A stretch of DNA of 35,963 nucleotides from an uncultured Verrucomicrobiota bacterium (GTDB lineage: Bacteria; Verrucomicrobiota; Kiritimatiellia; RFP12; UBA1067): assembly GCA_946610035.1 (NCBI GenBank), contig CAMOCC010000023.1:1-35963 (forward strand). Reading direction: 5' to 3'. Below are positions 6,767 to 14,390 of this stretch, piece after piece. Position 1 is the stretch's first letter. The number at the start of each line of letters is the position of its first letter. The notes under the pieces are model-generated. The model was not told the DNA's origin. It saw only the letters and a list, made by a program, of their open reading frames with translations, and did no database searches. The translations under genes and the position numbers were made by a program.

Positions 6767-7953
6767 CATCGTCCGTCTACATAGCAAAGAACGTCTACGG
6801 CGGCGACGGACTCGGCCGGCTCGGCGACGGCAGGGTCGTCTTCGTCCCCGGCGCCTTCGCAGGCGAGCAGGTGAAGGCCGAGATCGTCGAGGAGAAGAGG
6901 AACTGGGTCAAGGCGAAGCTCGTCGCGGTGGAGGATCCGAGCGAGGACCGCATGGACGCAGGCGCGAACCGCATCCCGGGAATGGTGTATGCGGACCTCT
7001 CGTTCAAGGGCGAGATGAAGGCCAAGGAGGCGCAGCTGAAGGAGTTCCTCGAGCGCAACCGCATCGAGACGCCGTCCTTCACAACTGCGCCGGAGACCTC
7101 GCCCGACCACTACCGCAACAAGGCGGTGTACCATTTCGCCCGCCAGGACGGGAAGTGGGCGATAGGCTACCGCGAGGAGCCGTCCCACCGCATCGTCGAC
7201 GTAGCGGAGGATCCTCTGGCGCGCCCCGAGATCAACGCGAAGCTGCCGGAGATCAGGCGCAGCGTGGTGACGCTCCTCACGACGGGCGCGCAGAGCGTCC
7301 GCAAGTCGGTCGAGCAGCAGGGGAACGTGACCGTCCGCTGGACGCAGCGCAGCGGAGTGCAGTGGTGGATCGGGAAGCCGCGAGACCCCGTCGTCCTCAA
7401 GGAGGTCACGTGCGGCAAGGTGTTCGAGGTGCCGTCCGACGGCTTCTACCAGGTGAACCCCGAGATGGGCGAGGCGCTCGCAAAGGCTGTCGTCGAGGAG
7501 TACGAGAAGGGGAGGGATGCAGCGCCCGAGGTCGTCGACCTGTACTGCGGCGTCGGGGTATTCGGGCTCCTGTGCCGTCCCGGACGCCTTACGGGCGTCG
7601 AATCGGGACGCCAGGCGGTCGATTTCGCGAGGAGGAACGCAGAGGCGCAGAGCGTCGCCGGGGCGAAGTTCTATGCGGAGGAGGTCGGGAGGAACGTCCG
7701 CCGCCTGCCGCTCAATTCGCGCGCGTGCGTCATCGTCGACCCTCCGCGCGGCGGCATGGAGCCGAACGTCCCGAAGGCGCTTGCGGAGTCGAAGGCGCCG
7801 CGGATCATATACGTGAGCTGCGACCCCGCGACGCTGATGCGTGATTTGAAGACGCTTGCGCGCGCCTACGCGGTCGAATCGGTCCGCTGGTTCAACATGT
7901 TCCCGCGCACCGCTCGTTTCGAGACGCTCGTCGTCCTCTCCCGCCGCGTGTAG
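6763..7953 (+). CDS. RlmD/TrmA-type 23S rRNA (uracil-5-)-methyltransferase
   Basis: This SAM-dependent enzyme would make 5-methyluridine in rRNA (or tRNA). The 396 residues comprise a TRAM RNA-binding domain (about 1-57, with GDGLGRLGDGRVVFVPGAFAGE), a central domain, and a Rossmann methyltransferase domain with the SAM motif VVDLYCGVGVFGL. VDPPRGG follows as motif IV, and YVSCDPATLMRDL holds the catalytic Cys353. The four cysteines that bind the 4Fe-4S cluster in E. coli RlmD are absent from the 60-100 region, as in cluster-free relatives such as RlmCD. The exact uridine target cannot be told, so no symbol is given. Its ATG overlaps the preceding stop. Confidence 0.85.
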   Translation: MTSSVYIAKNVYGGDGLGRLGDGRVVFVPGAFAGEQVKAEIVEEKRNWVKAKLVAVEDPSEDRMDAGANRIPGMVYADLSFKGEMKAKEAQLKEFLERNRIETPSFTTAPETSPDHYRNKAVYHFARQDGKWAIGYREEPSHRIVDVAEDPLARPEINAKLPEIRRSVVTLLTTGAQSVRKSVEQQGNVTVRWTQRSGVQWWIGKPRDPVVLKEVTCGKVFEVPSDGFYQVNPEMGEALAKAVVEEYEKGRDAAPEVVDLYCGVGVFGLLCRPGRLTGVESGRQAVDFARRNAEAQSVAGAKFYAEEVGRNVRRLPLNSRACVIVDPPRGGMEPNVPKALAESKAPRIIYVSCDPATLMRDLKTLARAYAVESVRWFNMFPRTARFETLVVLSRRV

Positions 7954-7961
7954 CATTGATC

Positions 7962-8090
7962 ATGATGCAGCTTCTCCAGAAACGGATTGCTGAAATTGCA
8001 GATAACGTAGCGAAAGCCGATGGCTTTGCGCAGAGATCGCATGAAAGTTGTACGGTAAATCCTAAAAACTGGAGTGAGGTTGTACAGTAA
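7962..8090 (+). CDS. Possible 42-residue small ORF in an AT-richer spacer
   Basis: ATG 7962 opens a 42-residue frame ending in TAA at 8088-8090. The peptide begins MMQLLQKRIAEIADNVAKAD, which could form an amphipathic helix, and ends NWSEVVQ. The stretch is less GC-rich than its neighbours. There is no ribosome binding site and no known family. It may be a remnant of a longer gene or chance. The second copy of a 13-bp direct repeat runs through its stop codon. Confidence 0.25.
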   Translation: MMQLLQKRIAEIADNVAKADGFAQRSHESCTVNPKNWSEVVQ

Positions 8091-8091
8091 A
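8047..8091 (+). repeat. Pair of 13-bp direct repeats, 32-bp spacing
   Basis: GTTGTACGGTAAA (8047-8059) and GTTGTACAGTAAA (8079-8091) match at 12 of 13 positions. They start 32 bases apart, just upstream of miaB (start 8111). The spacing is about three helical turns, as expected for two protein-binding sites on one face of DNA. They could equally be left over from a local duplication. Confidence 0.45.
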
Positions 8092-8110
8092 GCGCATTTT
8101 GGGCACAGTT

Positions 8111-9454
8111 ATGAAATTCCTGATACACACTTACGGATGCCAGATGAACGTGCGGGACTCGGAGGCCGTCGAGGCGCTCCTGGTCGCGGCGGGCTACGAG
8201 AAGGCCGAAGGCGAGGAGGATGCGGACATCGTGATCGTCAACAGCTGCACGGTCCGCCAGAAGGCCGAGGAGAAGGCCGTCGGCAAGGCGGGGAACCTCA
8301 TCGCGGCGAAGAAGATCACGGGGCTGATGGGCTGCGCGGTCAAGCGGATGGGGGAGGACGTATTCAGGCGGCTCCCGAAGCTCGACTTCGCCGTCGGTCC
8401 GCGCCGCTTCGGACTCATCCCGCGCATCCTCGAGCGAATCCGCGCGGGCGAGAGCCGCATCCTCGAGACAGGCGACGACGAGGTCCCGTCCGGGATGGAC
8501 GCCCACCCCGACTCCGGCAAGTCCGCCGGCTCCTTCCAGGCGTTCGTCACCGTCCTTCTCGGATGCGACAACCGCTGCAGCTACTGCATCGTCCCGGACG
8601 TGCGCGGACACGAATACTCGCGCCCCGCCAGGGAGGTGGTGGCCGAGGTCCGCGCACTCGCCGCGCACGGCGTGAAGGAGGTGTGCCTGCTCGGTCAGAG
8701 CGTCCTCCGCTACGGCGTCCGCAACGCGGCGTGGGAGGGCGAAGGCCCCGATCCCGACGGCTACACCGAGGCGTTCCCGCGCCTTCTCAAGGAACTTTGC
8801 AAGATCGACGGGATCGAGCGCATCCGCTTCACCTCCGCGCATCCCAGGGGCTGCACGGACGAGCTCGTCCGCGTCTACCGCACGGAGCCGAAGGTCTGCC
8901 GCCACCTGCACCTTCCCGTACAGTCAGGCAGCGACCGCGTCCTCGCCGAGATGGGGCGCAGGTACACGCGTGCGGAGTACCTCGCGGCGGTGAGGAAGCT
9001 GAGGGACTTCGACCCCGAGTTCGCGGTGACGACGGACGTCATCGTGGGCTACCCGGGCGAGACGGAGGAGGACTTCGAGGCGACGCGCTCGCTCATGGAG
9101 GAGGCGGGCTTCGACAACTCCTTCGTCTTCAAGTATTCGCCGCGACCGGGCACGCGAAGCGCGAAGCTGCCCGACGACGTCCCCACAGCGGAGAAGGAGC
9201 GCCGCGACCAGGTGCTTCTCGCCGACCAGGAGGCGAGGGGGCAAAGGCGGAACGACCGGCTCGTGGGCACCGTCCGCGAAGTCCTCGCGGAGGGGCCCTC
9301 GAAGCGCAACGCGGCGCGGTGGTCGGGGCGCGACTCCGGGAACCGCATCGTCGTGTGGGACGTCGCGGAAGGCTGCCGCGAGACGGTCGGCGCACGTGTC
9401 AAGCTCCGCATAACCGCGGCCCATCCGCAGATACTTGTCGGGGAAAAGGTGTAG
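8111..9454 (+). CDS. miaB: tRNA-2-methylthio-N6-isopentenyladenosine37 synthase (MiaB)
   Basis: MiaB is a radical-SAM methylthiotransferase that thiomethylates i6A37 in tRNAs. The 447-residue protein has the three domains: an N-terminal MTTase domain with cluster cysteines Cys10 (YGCQMN), Cys46 (NSCTVR) and Cys75 (MGCAVK); a radical-SAM core with CDNRCSYC (152-159), IVPDVRGHEYSRP and the HLPVQSGSD strand; and a C-terminal TRAM-like domain (about 380-447). The IVPxxRG and ExSRP signatures favour MiaB over MtaB and RimO, although the usual LGQNVNSYG reads LGQSVLRYG here. I chose ATG 8111 because MKFLIHTYGCQMN matches the family N-terminus; an in-frame TTG at 8099 is less likely. Its ribosome binding site is weak. 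Confidence 0.9.
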   Translation: MKFLIHTYGCQMNVRDSEAVEALLVAAGYEKAEGEEDADIVIVNSCTVRQKAEEKAVGKAGNLIAAKKITGLMGCAVKRMGEDVFRRLPKLDFAVGPRRFGLIPRILERIRAGESRILETGDDEVPSGMDAHPDSGKSAGSFQAFVTVLLGCDNRCSYCIVPDVRGHEYSRPAREVVAEVRALAAHGVKEVCLLGQSVLRYGVRNAAWEGEGPDPDGYTEAFPRLLKELCKIDGIERIRFTSAHPRGCTDELVRVYRTEPKVCRHLHLPVQSGSDRVLAEMGRRYTRAEYLAAVRKLRDFDPEFAVTTDVIVGYPGETEEDFEATRSLMEEAGFDNSFVFKYSPRPGTRSAKLPDDVPTAEKERRDQVLLADQEARGQRRNDRLVGTVREVLAEGPSKRNAARWSGRDSGNRIVVWDVAEGCRETVGARVKLRITAAHPQILVGEKV

Positions 9455-9591
9455 AGGGCGGTCTGCGAGGGGCGTATGAGGCGGAAAACGGTCTTGGGAT
9501 TCCGACATGCGAGAGCCTTCCTTCGCAGATCTTTCGCCGGGTCCGTGAAGGTGCATGGACTTGATTGACTTCAAAAACAAGGAGAGAACAC

Positions 9592-10323
9592 ATGAAAATC
9601 GCAATAGTCGGCGCGGCGGGCCGGATGGGGAGGAAACTCATCGAACTCGCCGAGGGAACGGAACTCGAGGTCGTCGCGAAGGTCGACGTCGCAGAGGGAT
9701 ACGAGAGGACCTGGGGCGCGGGCGTGGAGGGGGTCATCGACTTCTCGTACCACACCGGGGTCCCTGCGGGAGTCACGAAGGCGGCTCAGGAGGGGATTGC
9801 CTACGTCATCGGCACGACGGGCATAACGGCGGAGGAGCAGAAGGCCGTCGATGCTGCGGCGAAGAGGATACCGGTCGTCCAGAGCGGCAACTACTCGCTC
9901 GGCGTGAACCTCCTTCTGGAGCTTGTGAAGAAGGCCGCGACGATCCTCGGGCCGGACTACGACGTCGAAATCACGGAAATGCACCACAGGCACAAGAAGG
10001 ACGCGCCATCGGGGACGGCGCTGATGCTTGCGAAGTCCGTCGCGTCCGGGCGCGCTGTCTCGCTCGACGAGAAGGCGATATACGGCAGGAAGGGCGACAT
10101 CGGCGAGCGTCCCGTTGGCGAGATCGCGGTCCACGCGCTGCGCGGAGGGTCCGTGGTCGGCGACCACACCGTGATGTTCGCGGGCGACCTGGAGCGCGTG
10201 GAGCTCACGCACAAGGCGCAGGACCGCGCCGCATTCGCGGCGGGCGCGCTGAAGGCGCTCGCGTGGGCGAAGGGGCGTGCGGCCGGCATCTACACGATGC
10301 GCGACGTCCTCGGATTCGCCTGA
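9592..10323 (+). CDS. dapB: 4-hydroxy-tetrahydrodipicolinate reductase
   Basis: DapB reduces 4-hydroxy-tetrahydrodipicolinate with NAD(P)H in the lysine/diaminopimelate pathway, feeding peptidoglycan. The 243-residue protein starts with the nucleotide-binding GAAGRMGRKL. It has VIGTTGITAEE in the middle and the diagnostic EITEMHHRHKKDAPSGTAL with the catalytic His pair and Lys. It ends with the GIYTMRDVLGF of the family. AAGGAG (9579-9584) lies 7 bases before ATG 9592. The 137-base spacer after miaB shows no clear promoter. A short GACGG/CCGTC hairpin follows the stop, too weak to call a terminator. Confidence 0.95.
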   Translation: MKIAIVGAAGRMGRKLIELAEGTELEVVAKVDVAEGYERTWGAGVEGVIDFSYHTGVPAGVTKAAQEGIAYVIGTTGITAEEQKAVDAAAKRIPVVQSGNYSLGVNLLLELVKKAATILGPDYDVEITEMHHRHKKDAPSGTALMLAKSVASGRAVSLDEKAIYGRKGDIGERPVGEIAVHALRGGSVVGDHTVMFAGDLERVELTHKAQDRAAFAAGALKALAWAKGRAAGIYTMRDVLGFA

Positions 10324-10385
10324 CGGCGGATCCGTCGGCGCGCCTTCGACCGGGCATCCCGCGCTTCCCGCCTTGGACTGGATTG

Positions 10386-10415
10386 TTGCGCCTTTGCGGG
10401 TCAGTTTGATATAAT
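10386..10415 (+). promoter_or_regulatory. Promoter of the tagD surface-polymer operon
   Basis: TATAAT (10410-10415) preceded by TTTGA gives an extended TGA-TATAAT. A weak -35, TTGCGC (10386-10391), lies 18 bp upstream. Initiation near 10422 would leave a short leader before ATG 10440. Confidence 0.7.
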
Positions 10416-10439
10416 ACCCGCGTCAGACAGAGAACAGGC

Positions 10440-10841
10440 ATGAAGAAAGTAATAACCTACGGCACGTTCGATCTGCTCCACTACGGGCACATTAACCTGT
10501 TGCGTCGGGCGAGGGAGCTGGGCGACTACCTTGTGGTCGCGCTTTCCACCGATGAATTCAACTGGCATGAGAAGCACAAGAAGTGCTACTTCAGCTACGA
10601 CCGGCGCAAGCAGATGCTCGAGGCGATTCGCTATGTCGACCTGGTAATTCCCGAGGAGAACTGGGAGCAGAAGAAGACCGATGTCGTGAAGTACGGCGTC
10701 GACGTCTTCGTCATAGGGGACGACTGGAAGGGAAAGTTCGACTTCCTCAGGGACCAGGGCTGCGAGGTGGTGTACCTCCCCCGCACACCCGAGATTTCCA
10801 CGACGGAGATCAAGAATTCGCTGGGAGGGGCGGGGGAATGA
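10440..10841 (+). CDS. tagD: Glycerol-3-phosphate cytidylyltransferase
   Basis: TagD couples CTP and sn-glycerol 3-phosphate to give CDP-glycerol, the donor for phosphoglycerol polymers. The 133-residue protein is full length for the family. It shows TYGTFDLLHYGHINLLRRA with the HxGH nucleotidyl-transfer motif, a central YFSYDRRKQMLEAIRYVD, and the RTPEISTTEIK signature near the C-terminus. It opens a tightly packed operon: its stop overlaps the ATG of the next gene, a polymerase-like protein that would use CDP-glycerol. This pairing is well known from Gram-positive teichoic-acid loci and unusual in a Gram-negative setting. Use of another polyol phosphate is possible. Confidence 0.92.
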   Translation: MKKVITYGTFDLLHYGHINLLRRARELGDYLVVALSTDEFNWHEKHKKCYFSYDRRKQMLEAIRYVDLVIPEENWEQKKTDVVKYGVDVFVIGDDWKGKFDFLRDQGCEVVYLPRTPEISTTEIKNSLGGAGE

Positions 10842-13270
10842 GCGGACCCTGCTTTCTCGCCCGGTTTCTGGGCGACATGGGGCATGCGGCCAAGGCCACG
10901 CTCAAGTCCGCCGGAAAAGCGGCCAGGGGCAGGATTCGCCTGCTGAAGGACGTGCGCATCGTGCGCAGCTCGCGGTTCTTCGACGGCGACTGGTACCTCA
11001 GGAACAATCCCGATGTGGCGGCGGCGGGCATGGACCCCGCGGTCCACTACCTCAAGTTCGGCGCAAAGCAGGGACGCAATCCGTCGAAGGACTTCGTCGG
11101 CGACGAGTACCTCGCGCTCCATCCAGACGTCCGCCATTGCGGACTCAACCCCCTCCTGCACTACGAGACGTTCGGGCGGCGGGAAGGGCGGGCCGTGAGC
11201 CTGCTCGAAGTCGGCGAACCGGTCTTTCCCGACGGCGCCGCCGCATACGAGCGGACGTATCCCGTGAAGCCGCCCAAGTTTCGCCGCACGGCGGTCTTCG
11301 CGTCCTATTCGGGGTCCGGGAGGATCTCCGATGCCGACATCATCTACCTGGAGAGTCTGGCAAAGGTCGTCGACAACGTGGTCTTCGTCGCCGACAATCC
11401 CCTCTTCCCCGGTGAACTCGAGCGCCTCGACGGCCTCGTCTGCCATGCGTCCTGCGGCCGTCACCGGCAGTACGACTTCGGGTCGTACAAGGTCGGCTAC
11501 CGCTGGGCTGAGGAGCACGGACTGCTGGACGACGGCGTCATGGACGAATTGGCCCTGGTCAACGATTCGTGCTATGCCGCCGTCCTTCCGTTCGAGCCGA
11601 TCTTCGCGGAGATGGCCCGCCGTCCCGTCGACTTCTGGGGCATGTCGCCGTGTACGTTCGCCGGCGAAGATCACATCCAGTCGTTCTTCTACGTCTTCCG
11701 CCGCAAGGTCGTCGAGTCGCGCCTAGTGCGCGACTTCCTCGACGGTATCGTCGGCCCGCAGGAGCGAGGTCATGTGATCGTCCGCTATGAATTCCGGCTG
11801 ACCCGCGATCTCGAGTCGGCGGGATTCGTCTGGGACACCTACGTGCCGAAGGGATTGTTCAAGGGCTCCCCGACCCGCTGGCCCGTGACGCTGATGACCC
11901 GCTACGGCATGCCGCTCCTCAAGGTCAAGGTCATGAACGGCGATTCCTTCGAGGACACGCGCAAGGCCCTGCAGTTCGTGCGCAGGCACAATCCGAGGCT
12001 CGCCGCGGCGATCGTCGCCCGGCCGATCAAGGCCGAGCACAAGCTCATCGGCGGCGCAGAGCACCGGGCCTCGTTCCCGGCCAAGGTGGCCGCGCTCGCC
12101 GCCCGGGCCGCTGCAGGCGAACGCCTCAAGGCCGTCTTCTTCGTGACGACGCCGTCGATGTTCCCGGCGCGTCCGCTCTTCGAGCGGATGAAGGAGTGCC
12201 CCCTCTTCAAGCCGCAGGTCGTCGTGATACCCGACACGCGATGGCTTGACACGGACCCGAAGCCGGGCATGGAGCGGTGCGCGAAGGAGTTGCGCCGACT
12301 GTGCGGCGAAGGCTTTGTGTCGATGGTCGAACAGGACGAGCTCGGCCTCTGGCCGGATGTCCTCGAGGACGCGGCCGTCGTCTGCTACCCGTCGCCGTAC
12401 GACGTGTCGGCGTTCCGCTACAATCCGCACTATTCGGTGGGGCGTGACTTCCTTCCTGTCGGCGTCAACTACGGCTTCTACCGCTCCACCTACGATCGCC
12501 ACATCGTCGCGTGCGAAAACTACGCATACCTCTGGAAAGCCTTCTTCGAGTGCGACGAGACGATGGAGGAGTATGCGAAGTACTCGGTCCTGAAGGGCGC
12601 GAACGCCGAGAAGGTCGGCTACGTCAAGATGGACGCCCTCGCGTCCGCAGTCCCCGAACCGCATGCGCGCAAGCGCATTCTGGTCGCCCTGCACCATTCC
12701 GTCGACGGCGGCGTGAACAAGGAGCTTTCGCTCGCCAACTTCGTGCGGTATGCGGACTTCTTCGGTGCACTGCCGGACAGGTACCCGGAGATCGACTTCG
12801 TCTTCCGTCCGCATCCGTTCCTCTTCCAGATCATGTCGCGTCCGAACCTGTGGGGGCCGGAGCGCGTCGAGGAGTACATCGCCACGCTAAAGGCGAAGTC
12901 GAATGTGACATGGTCCGACGGCGGCGACTACTTCAGGGAGTTCGCGGAGTCCGACGGCTGCATCCAGGACTGCGGGTCGTATCTCGTCGAGTACATCTAC
13001 ACAGGGAAGCCCTGCTGCTACATGCTGAAGTCGCCCGGCGACATCGACGCGAAGTTCGCGCCTCTCGGGAGGAAGTGCCTGGAGCAGTGCTACATCGCCT
13101 ACGACAAGGATGCCATGGACGCCTTCATCCGCGATGTCGTAGTCGGCGGGAGCGATCCGAAGGCGGCGTCCCGCGCCGCGTTCGCGAAGACGGTGATGGT
13201 CAACTACCCGCATGCCGCGGACGCGGCCTTGAAGGTGATAACCGACGCCTTGGGGCGGACGGATCGGTAA
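10838..13270 (+). CDS. Multidomain RgpF / CDP-glycerol glycerophosphotransferase-like protein
   Basis: The 810-residue protein has three parts. Residues 48-118 hold two copies of a WYLRNNPDV...HYLKFGAKQGR-type repeat, seen in surface-glycan glycosyltransferases. Residues about 140-375 resemble the rhamnan-synthesis protein F (RgpF) domain: FASYSGSGRISDADIIYLESL, HRQYDFGSYKVGYRW, LVNDSCY, and FWGMSPC. Residues about 430-805 resemble a TagF-type CDP-glycerol glycerophosphotransferase with VFRPHPFLF, SDGCIQDCGSYLVEYIYTGK and a final YPHAADAAL. There is no signal peptide, so it probably acts on the inner face of the cytoplasmic membrane. TagD immediately upstream would supply its donor. Its C-terminal part is paralogous to the protein at 14390. 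The exact glycan is unknown. Confidence 0.8.
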   Translation: MSGPCFLARFLGDMGHAAKATLKSAGKAARGRIRLLKDVRIVRSSRFFDGDWYLRNNPDVAAAGMDPAVHYLKFGAKQGRNPSKDFVGDEYLALHPDVRHCGLNPLLHYETFGRREGRAVSLLEVGEPVFPDGAAAYERTYPVKPPKFRRTAVFASYSGSGRISDADIIYLESLAKVVDNVVFVADNPLFPGELERLDGLVCHASCGRHRQYDFGSYKVGYRWAEEHGLLDDGVMDELALVNDSCYAAVLPFEPIFAEMARRPVDFWGMSPCTFAGEDHIQSFFYVFRRKVVESRLVRDFLDGIVGPQERGHVIVRYEFRLTRDLESAGFVWDTYVPKGLFKGSPTRWPVTLMTRYGMPLLKVKVMNGDSFEDTRKALQFVRRHNPRLAAAIVARPIKAEHKLIGGAEHRASFPAKVAALAARAAAGERLKAVFFVTTPSMFPARPLFERMKECPLFKPQVVVIPDTRWLDTDPKPGMERCAKELRRLCGEGFVSMVEQDELGLWPDVLEDAAVVCYPSPYDVSAFRYNPHYSVGRDFLPVGVNYGFYRSTYDRHIVACENYAYLWKAFFECDETMEEYAKYSVLKGANAEKVGYVKMDALASAVPEPHARKRILVALHHSVDGGVNKELSLANFVRYADFFGALPDRYPEIDFVFRPHPFLFQIMSRPNLWGPERVEEYIATLKAKSNVTWSDGGDYFREFAESDGCIQDCGSYLVEYIYTGKPCCYMLKSPGDIDAKFAPLGRKCLEQCYIAYDKDAMDAFIRDVVVGGSDPKAASRAAFAKTVMVNYPHAADAALKVITDALGRTDR

Positions 13271-13295
13271 GTCGGAGCCGATGGAGGATTCATTT

Positions 13296-14390
13296 ATGCA
13301 GGAAAGCGGGATGACCGGACTCGTCGCAATTCTCATACCAGCCTACAACCCCGACGAGAAGCTGCTGAGGCTGGTCGAGGATCTGAAGCCCCGGTTCGGC
13401 AGGATCCTCGTCGTCGACGACGGTTCGACGTCTGGAAGGGAGGTCTTCCCCGCCGTCGAGCGGCTGGGCGTACCGGTCGCCGTCCATGAGGTGAACCGCG
13501 GCAAGGGCGCCGCGCTCAAGACGGGCTTCGCGTGGATCGAGGCGAACTGGCCGGGCATACGGTCGGTCGTCACGGCCGATGCGGACGGACAGCACCGTCC
13601 GGACGACATAGCGCGCGTCGCCGAGGCGTCGCTCGCGCATCCCGGCGGACTCACCCTCGGCGTCAGGGCGTTCTCCGGCAAGGTGCCGCTCCGCTCGCGC
13701 TTCGGCAACTGGTGGACGCGGCAGTTCTTCTGGCTCATGACGCGCATCAGGGTCAGCGACACGCAGACCGGACTGCGCGGCATCCCGTGCGGGCTCCTCA
13801 AGCGGATGCTTACGCTGGAAGGGGACCGCTACGAGTACGAAATGCAGATGCTCGCCGACGCCCGCTTCCACGATGAGCCGCCGTGCCAGGTTCCGATAGA
13901 GACGGTGTACATCGCCGGAAACGCCTCCTCGCACTTCAATCCAGTCCTCGACTCGTTCCGCATCTACGGGGCGCTCGTAAAGTTCTGCATCTCGTCCGTC
14001 TTCGGATTCGTGGTGGACAACGTCATCTTCACCGTCGTCCTCTTCGCCGGGATGAACATGGCGGGGTGGAGGCGCGCGGGCGCGATGCTGGTCGCAATAG
14101 TCGTGGCCCGCGCCTTGTCGGCGACGTTGAACTACATATGCAACAGGAAGCTCGTGTTCAAGTCAAAGGTCCCGAAGCGCACCTCCTTTGCAAAGTACTG
14201 GCTTCTCGTGCTCTTCATAATGGCGTCCGGCTACGCCTCGACAGCCTTCCTTTCGCGCATATTCGACGTCCGGGGCATAGCGATTACAGTCCTGAAGATC
14301 GTAGTCGAGACGGTGCTCTTCTTCGTGTCCTACAATATCCAGAAGCGCTGGATATTTCCGGGCGAGCAAGGGTCTGGAGGGGTGAAGTGA
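13296..14390 (+). CDS. GT2 glycosyltransferase fused to a GtrA-like membrane domain
   Basis: The 364-residue protein joins a family 2 glycosyltransferase of the polyprenyl-phosphate hexose synthase type to a GtrA-like membrane domain. The N-terminal 230 residues show AILIPAYNPD, VVDDGSTS, NRGKGAALKTG, TADADGQHRPDD (the DxD-like metal site) and DTQTGLRG. The rest has about four hydrophobic helices, with FCISSVFGFVVDN, LNYICNRKLVF and FVSYNIQKRWIF typical of GtrA proteins. The natural role would be to make a polyprenyl-phosphate sugar and help flip it for decoration of the polymer built by the neighbours. ATG 13296 is preferred over 13281 because GGAGGA (13283-13288) lies 7 bases upstream. Confidence 0.87.
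   Translation: MQESGMTGLVAILIPAYNPDEKLLRLVEDLKPRFGRILVVDDGSTSGREVFPAVERLGVPVAVHEVNRGKGAALKTGFAWIEANWPGIRSVVTADADGQHRPDDIARVAEASLAHPGGLTLGVRAFSGKVPLRSRFGNWWTRQFFWLMTRIRVSDTQTGLRGIPCGLLKRMLTLEGDRYEYEMQMLADARFHDEPPCQVPIETVYIAGNASSHFNPVLDSFRIYGALVKFCISSVFGFVVDNVIFTVVLFAGMNMAGWRRAGAMLVAIVVARALSATLNYICNRKLVFKSKVPKRTSFAKYWLLVLFIMASGYASTAFLSRIFDVRGIAITVLKIVVETVLFFVSYNIQKRWIFPGEQGSGGVK

Noticed and set aside
7892-8911. Minus-strand open frame antisense to miaB
   Set aside because: Overlaps the complete MiaB coding sequence and crosses the spacer by chance. It has no start signal and no recognised family.
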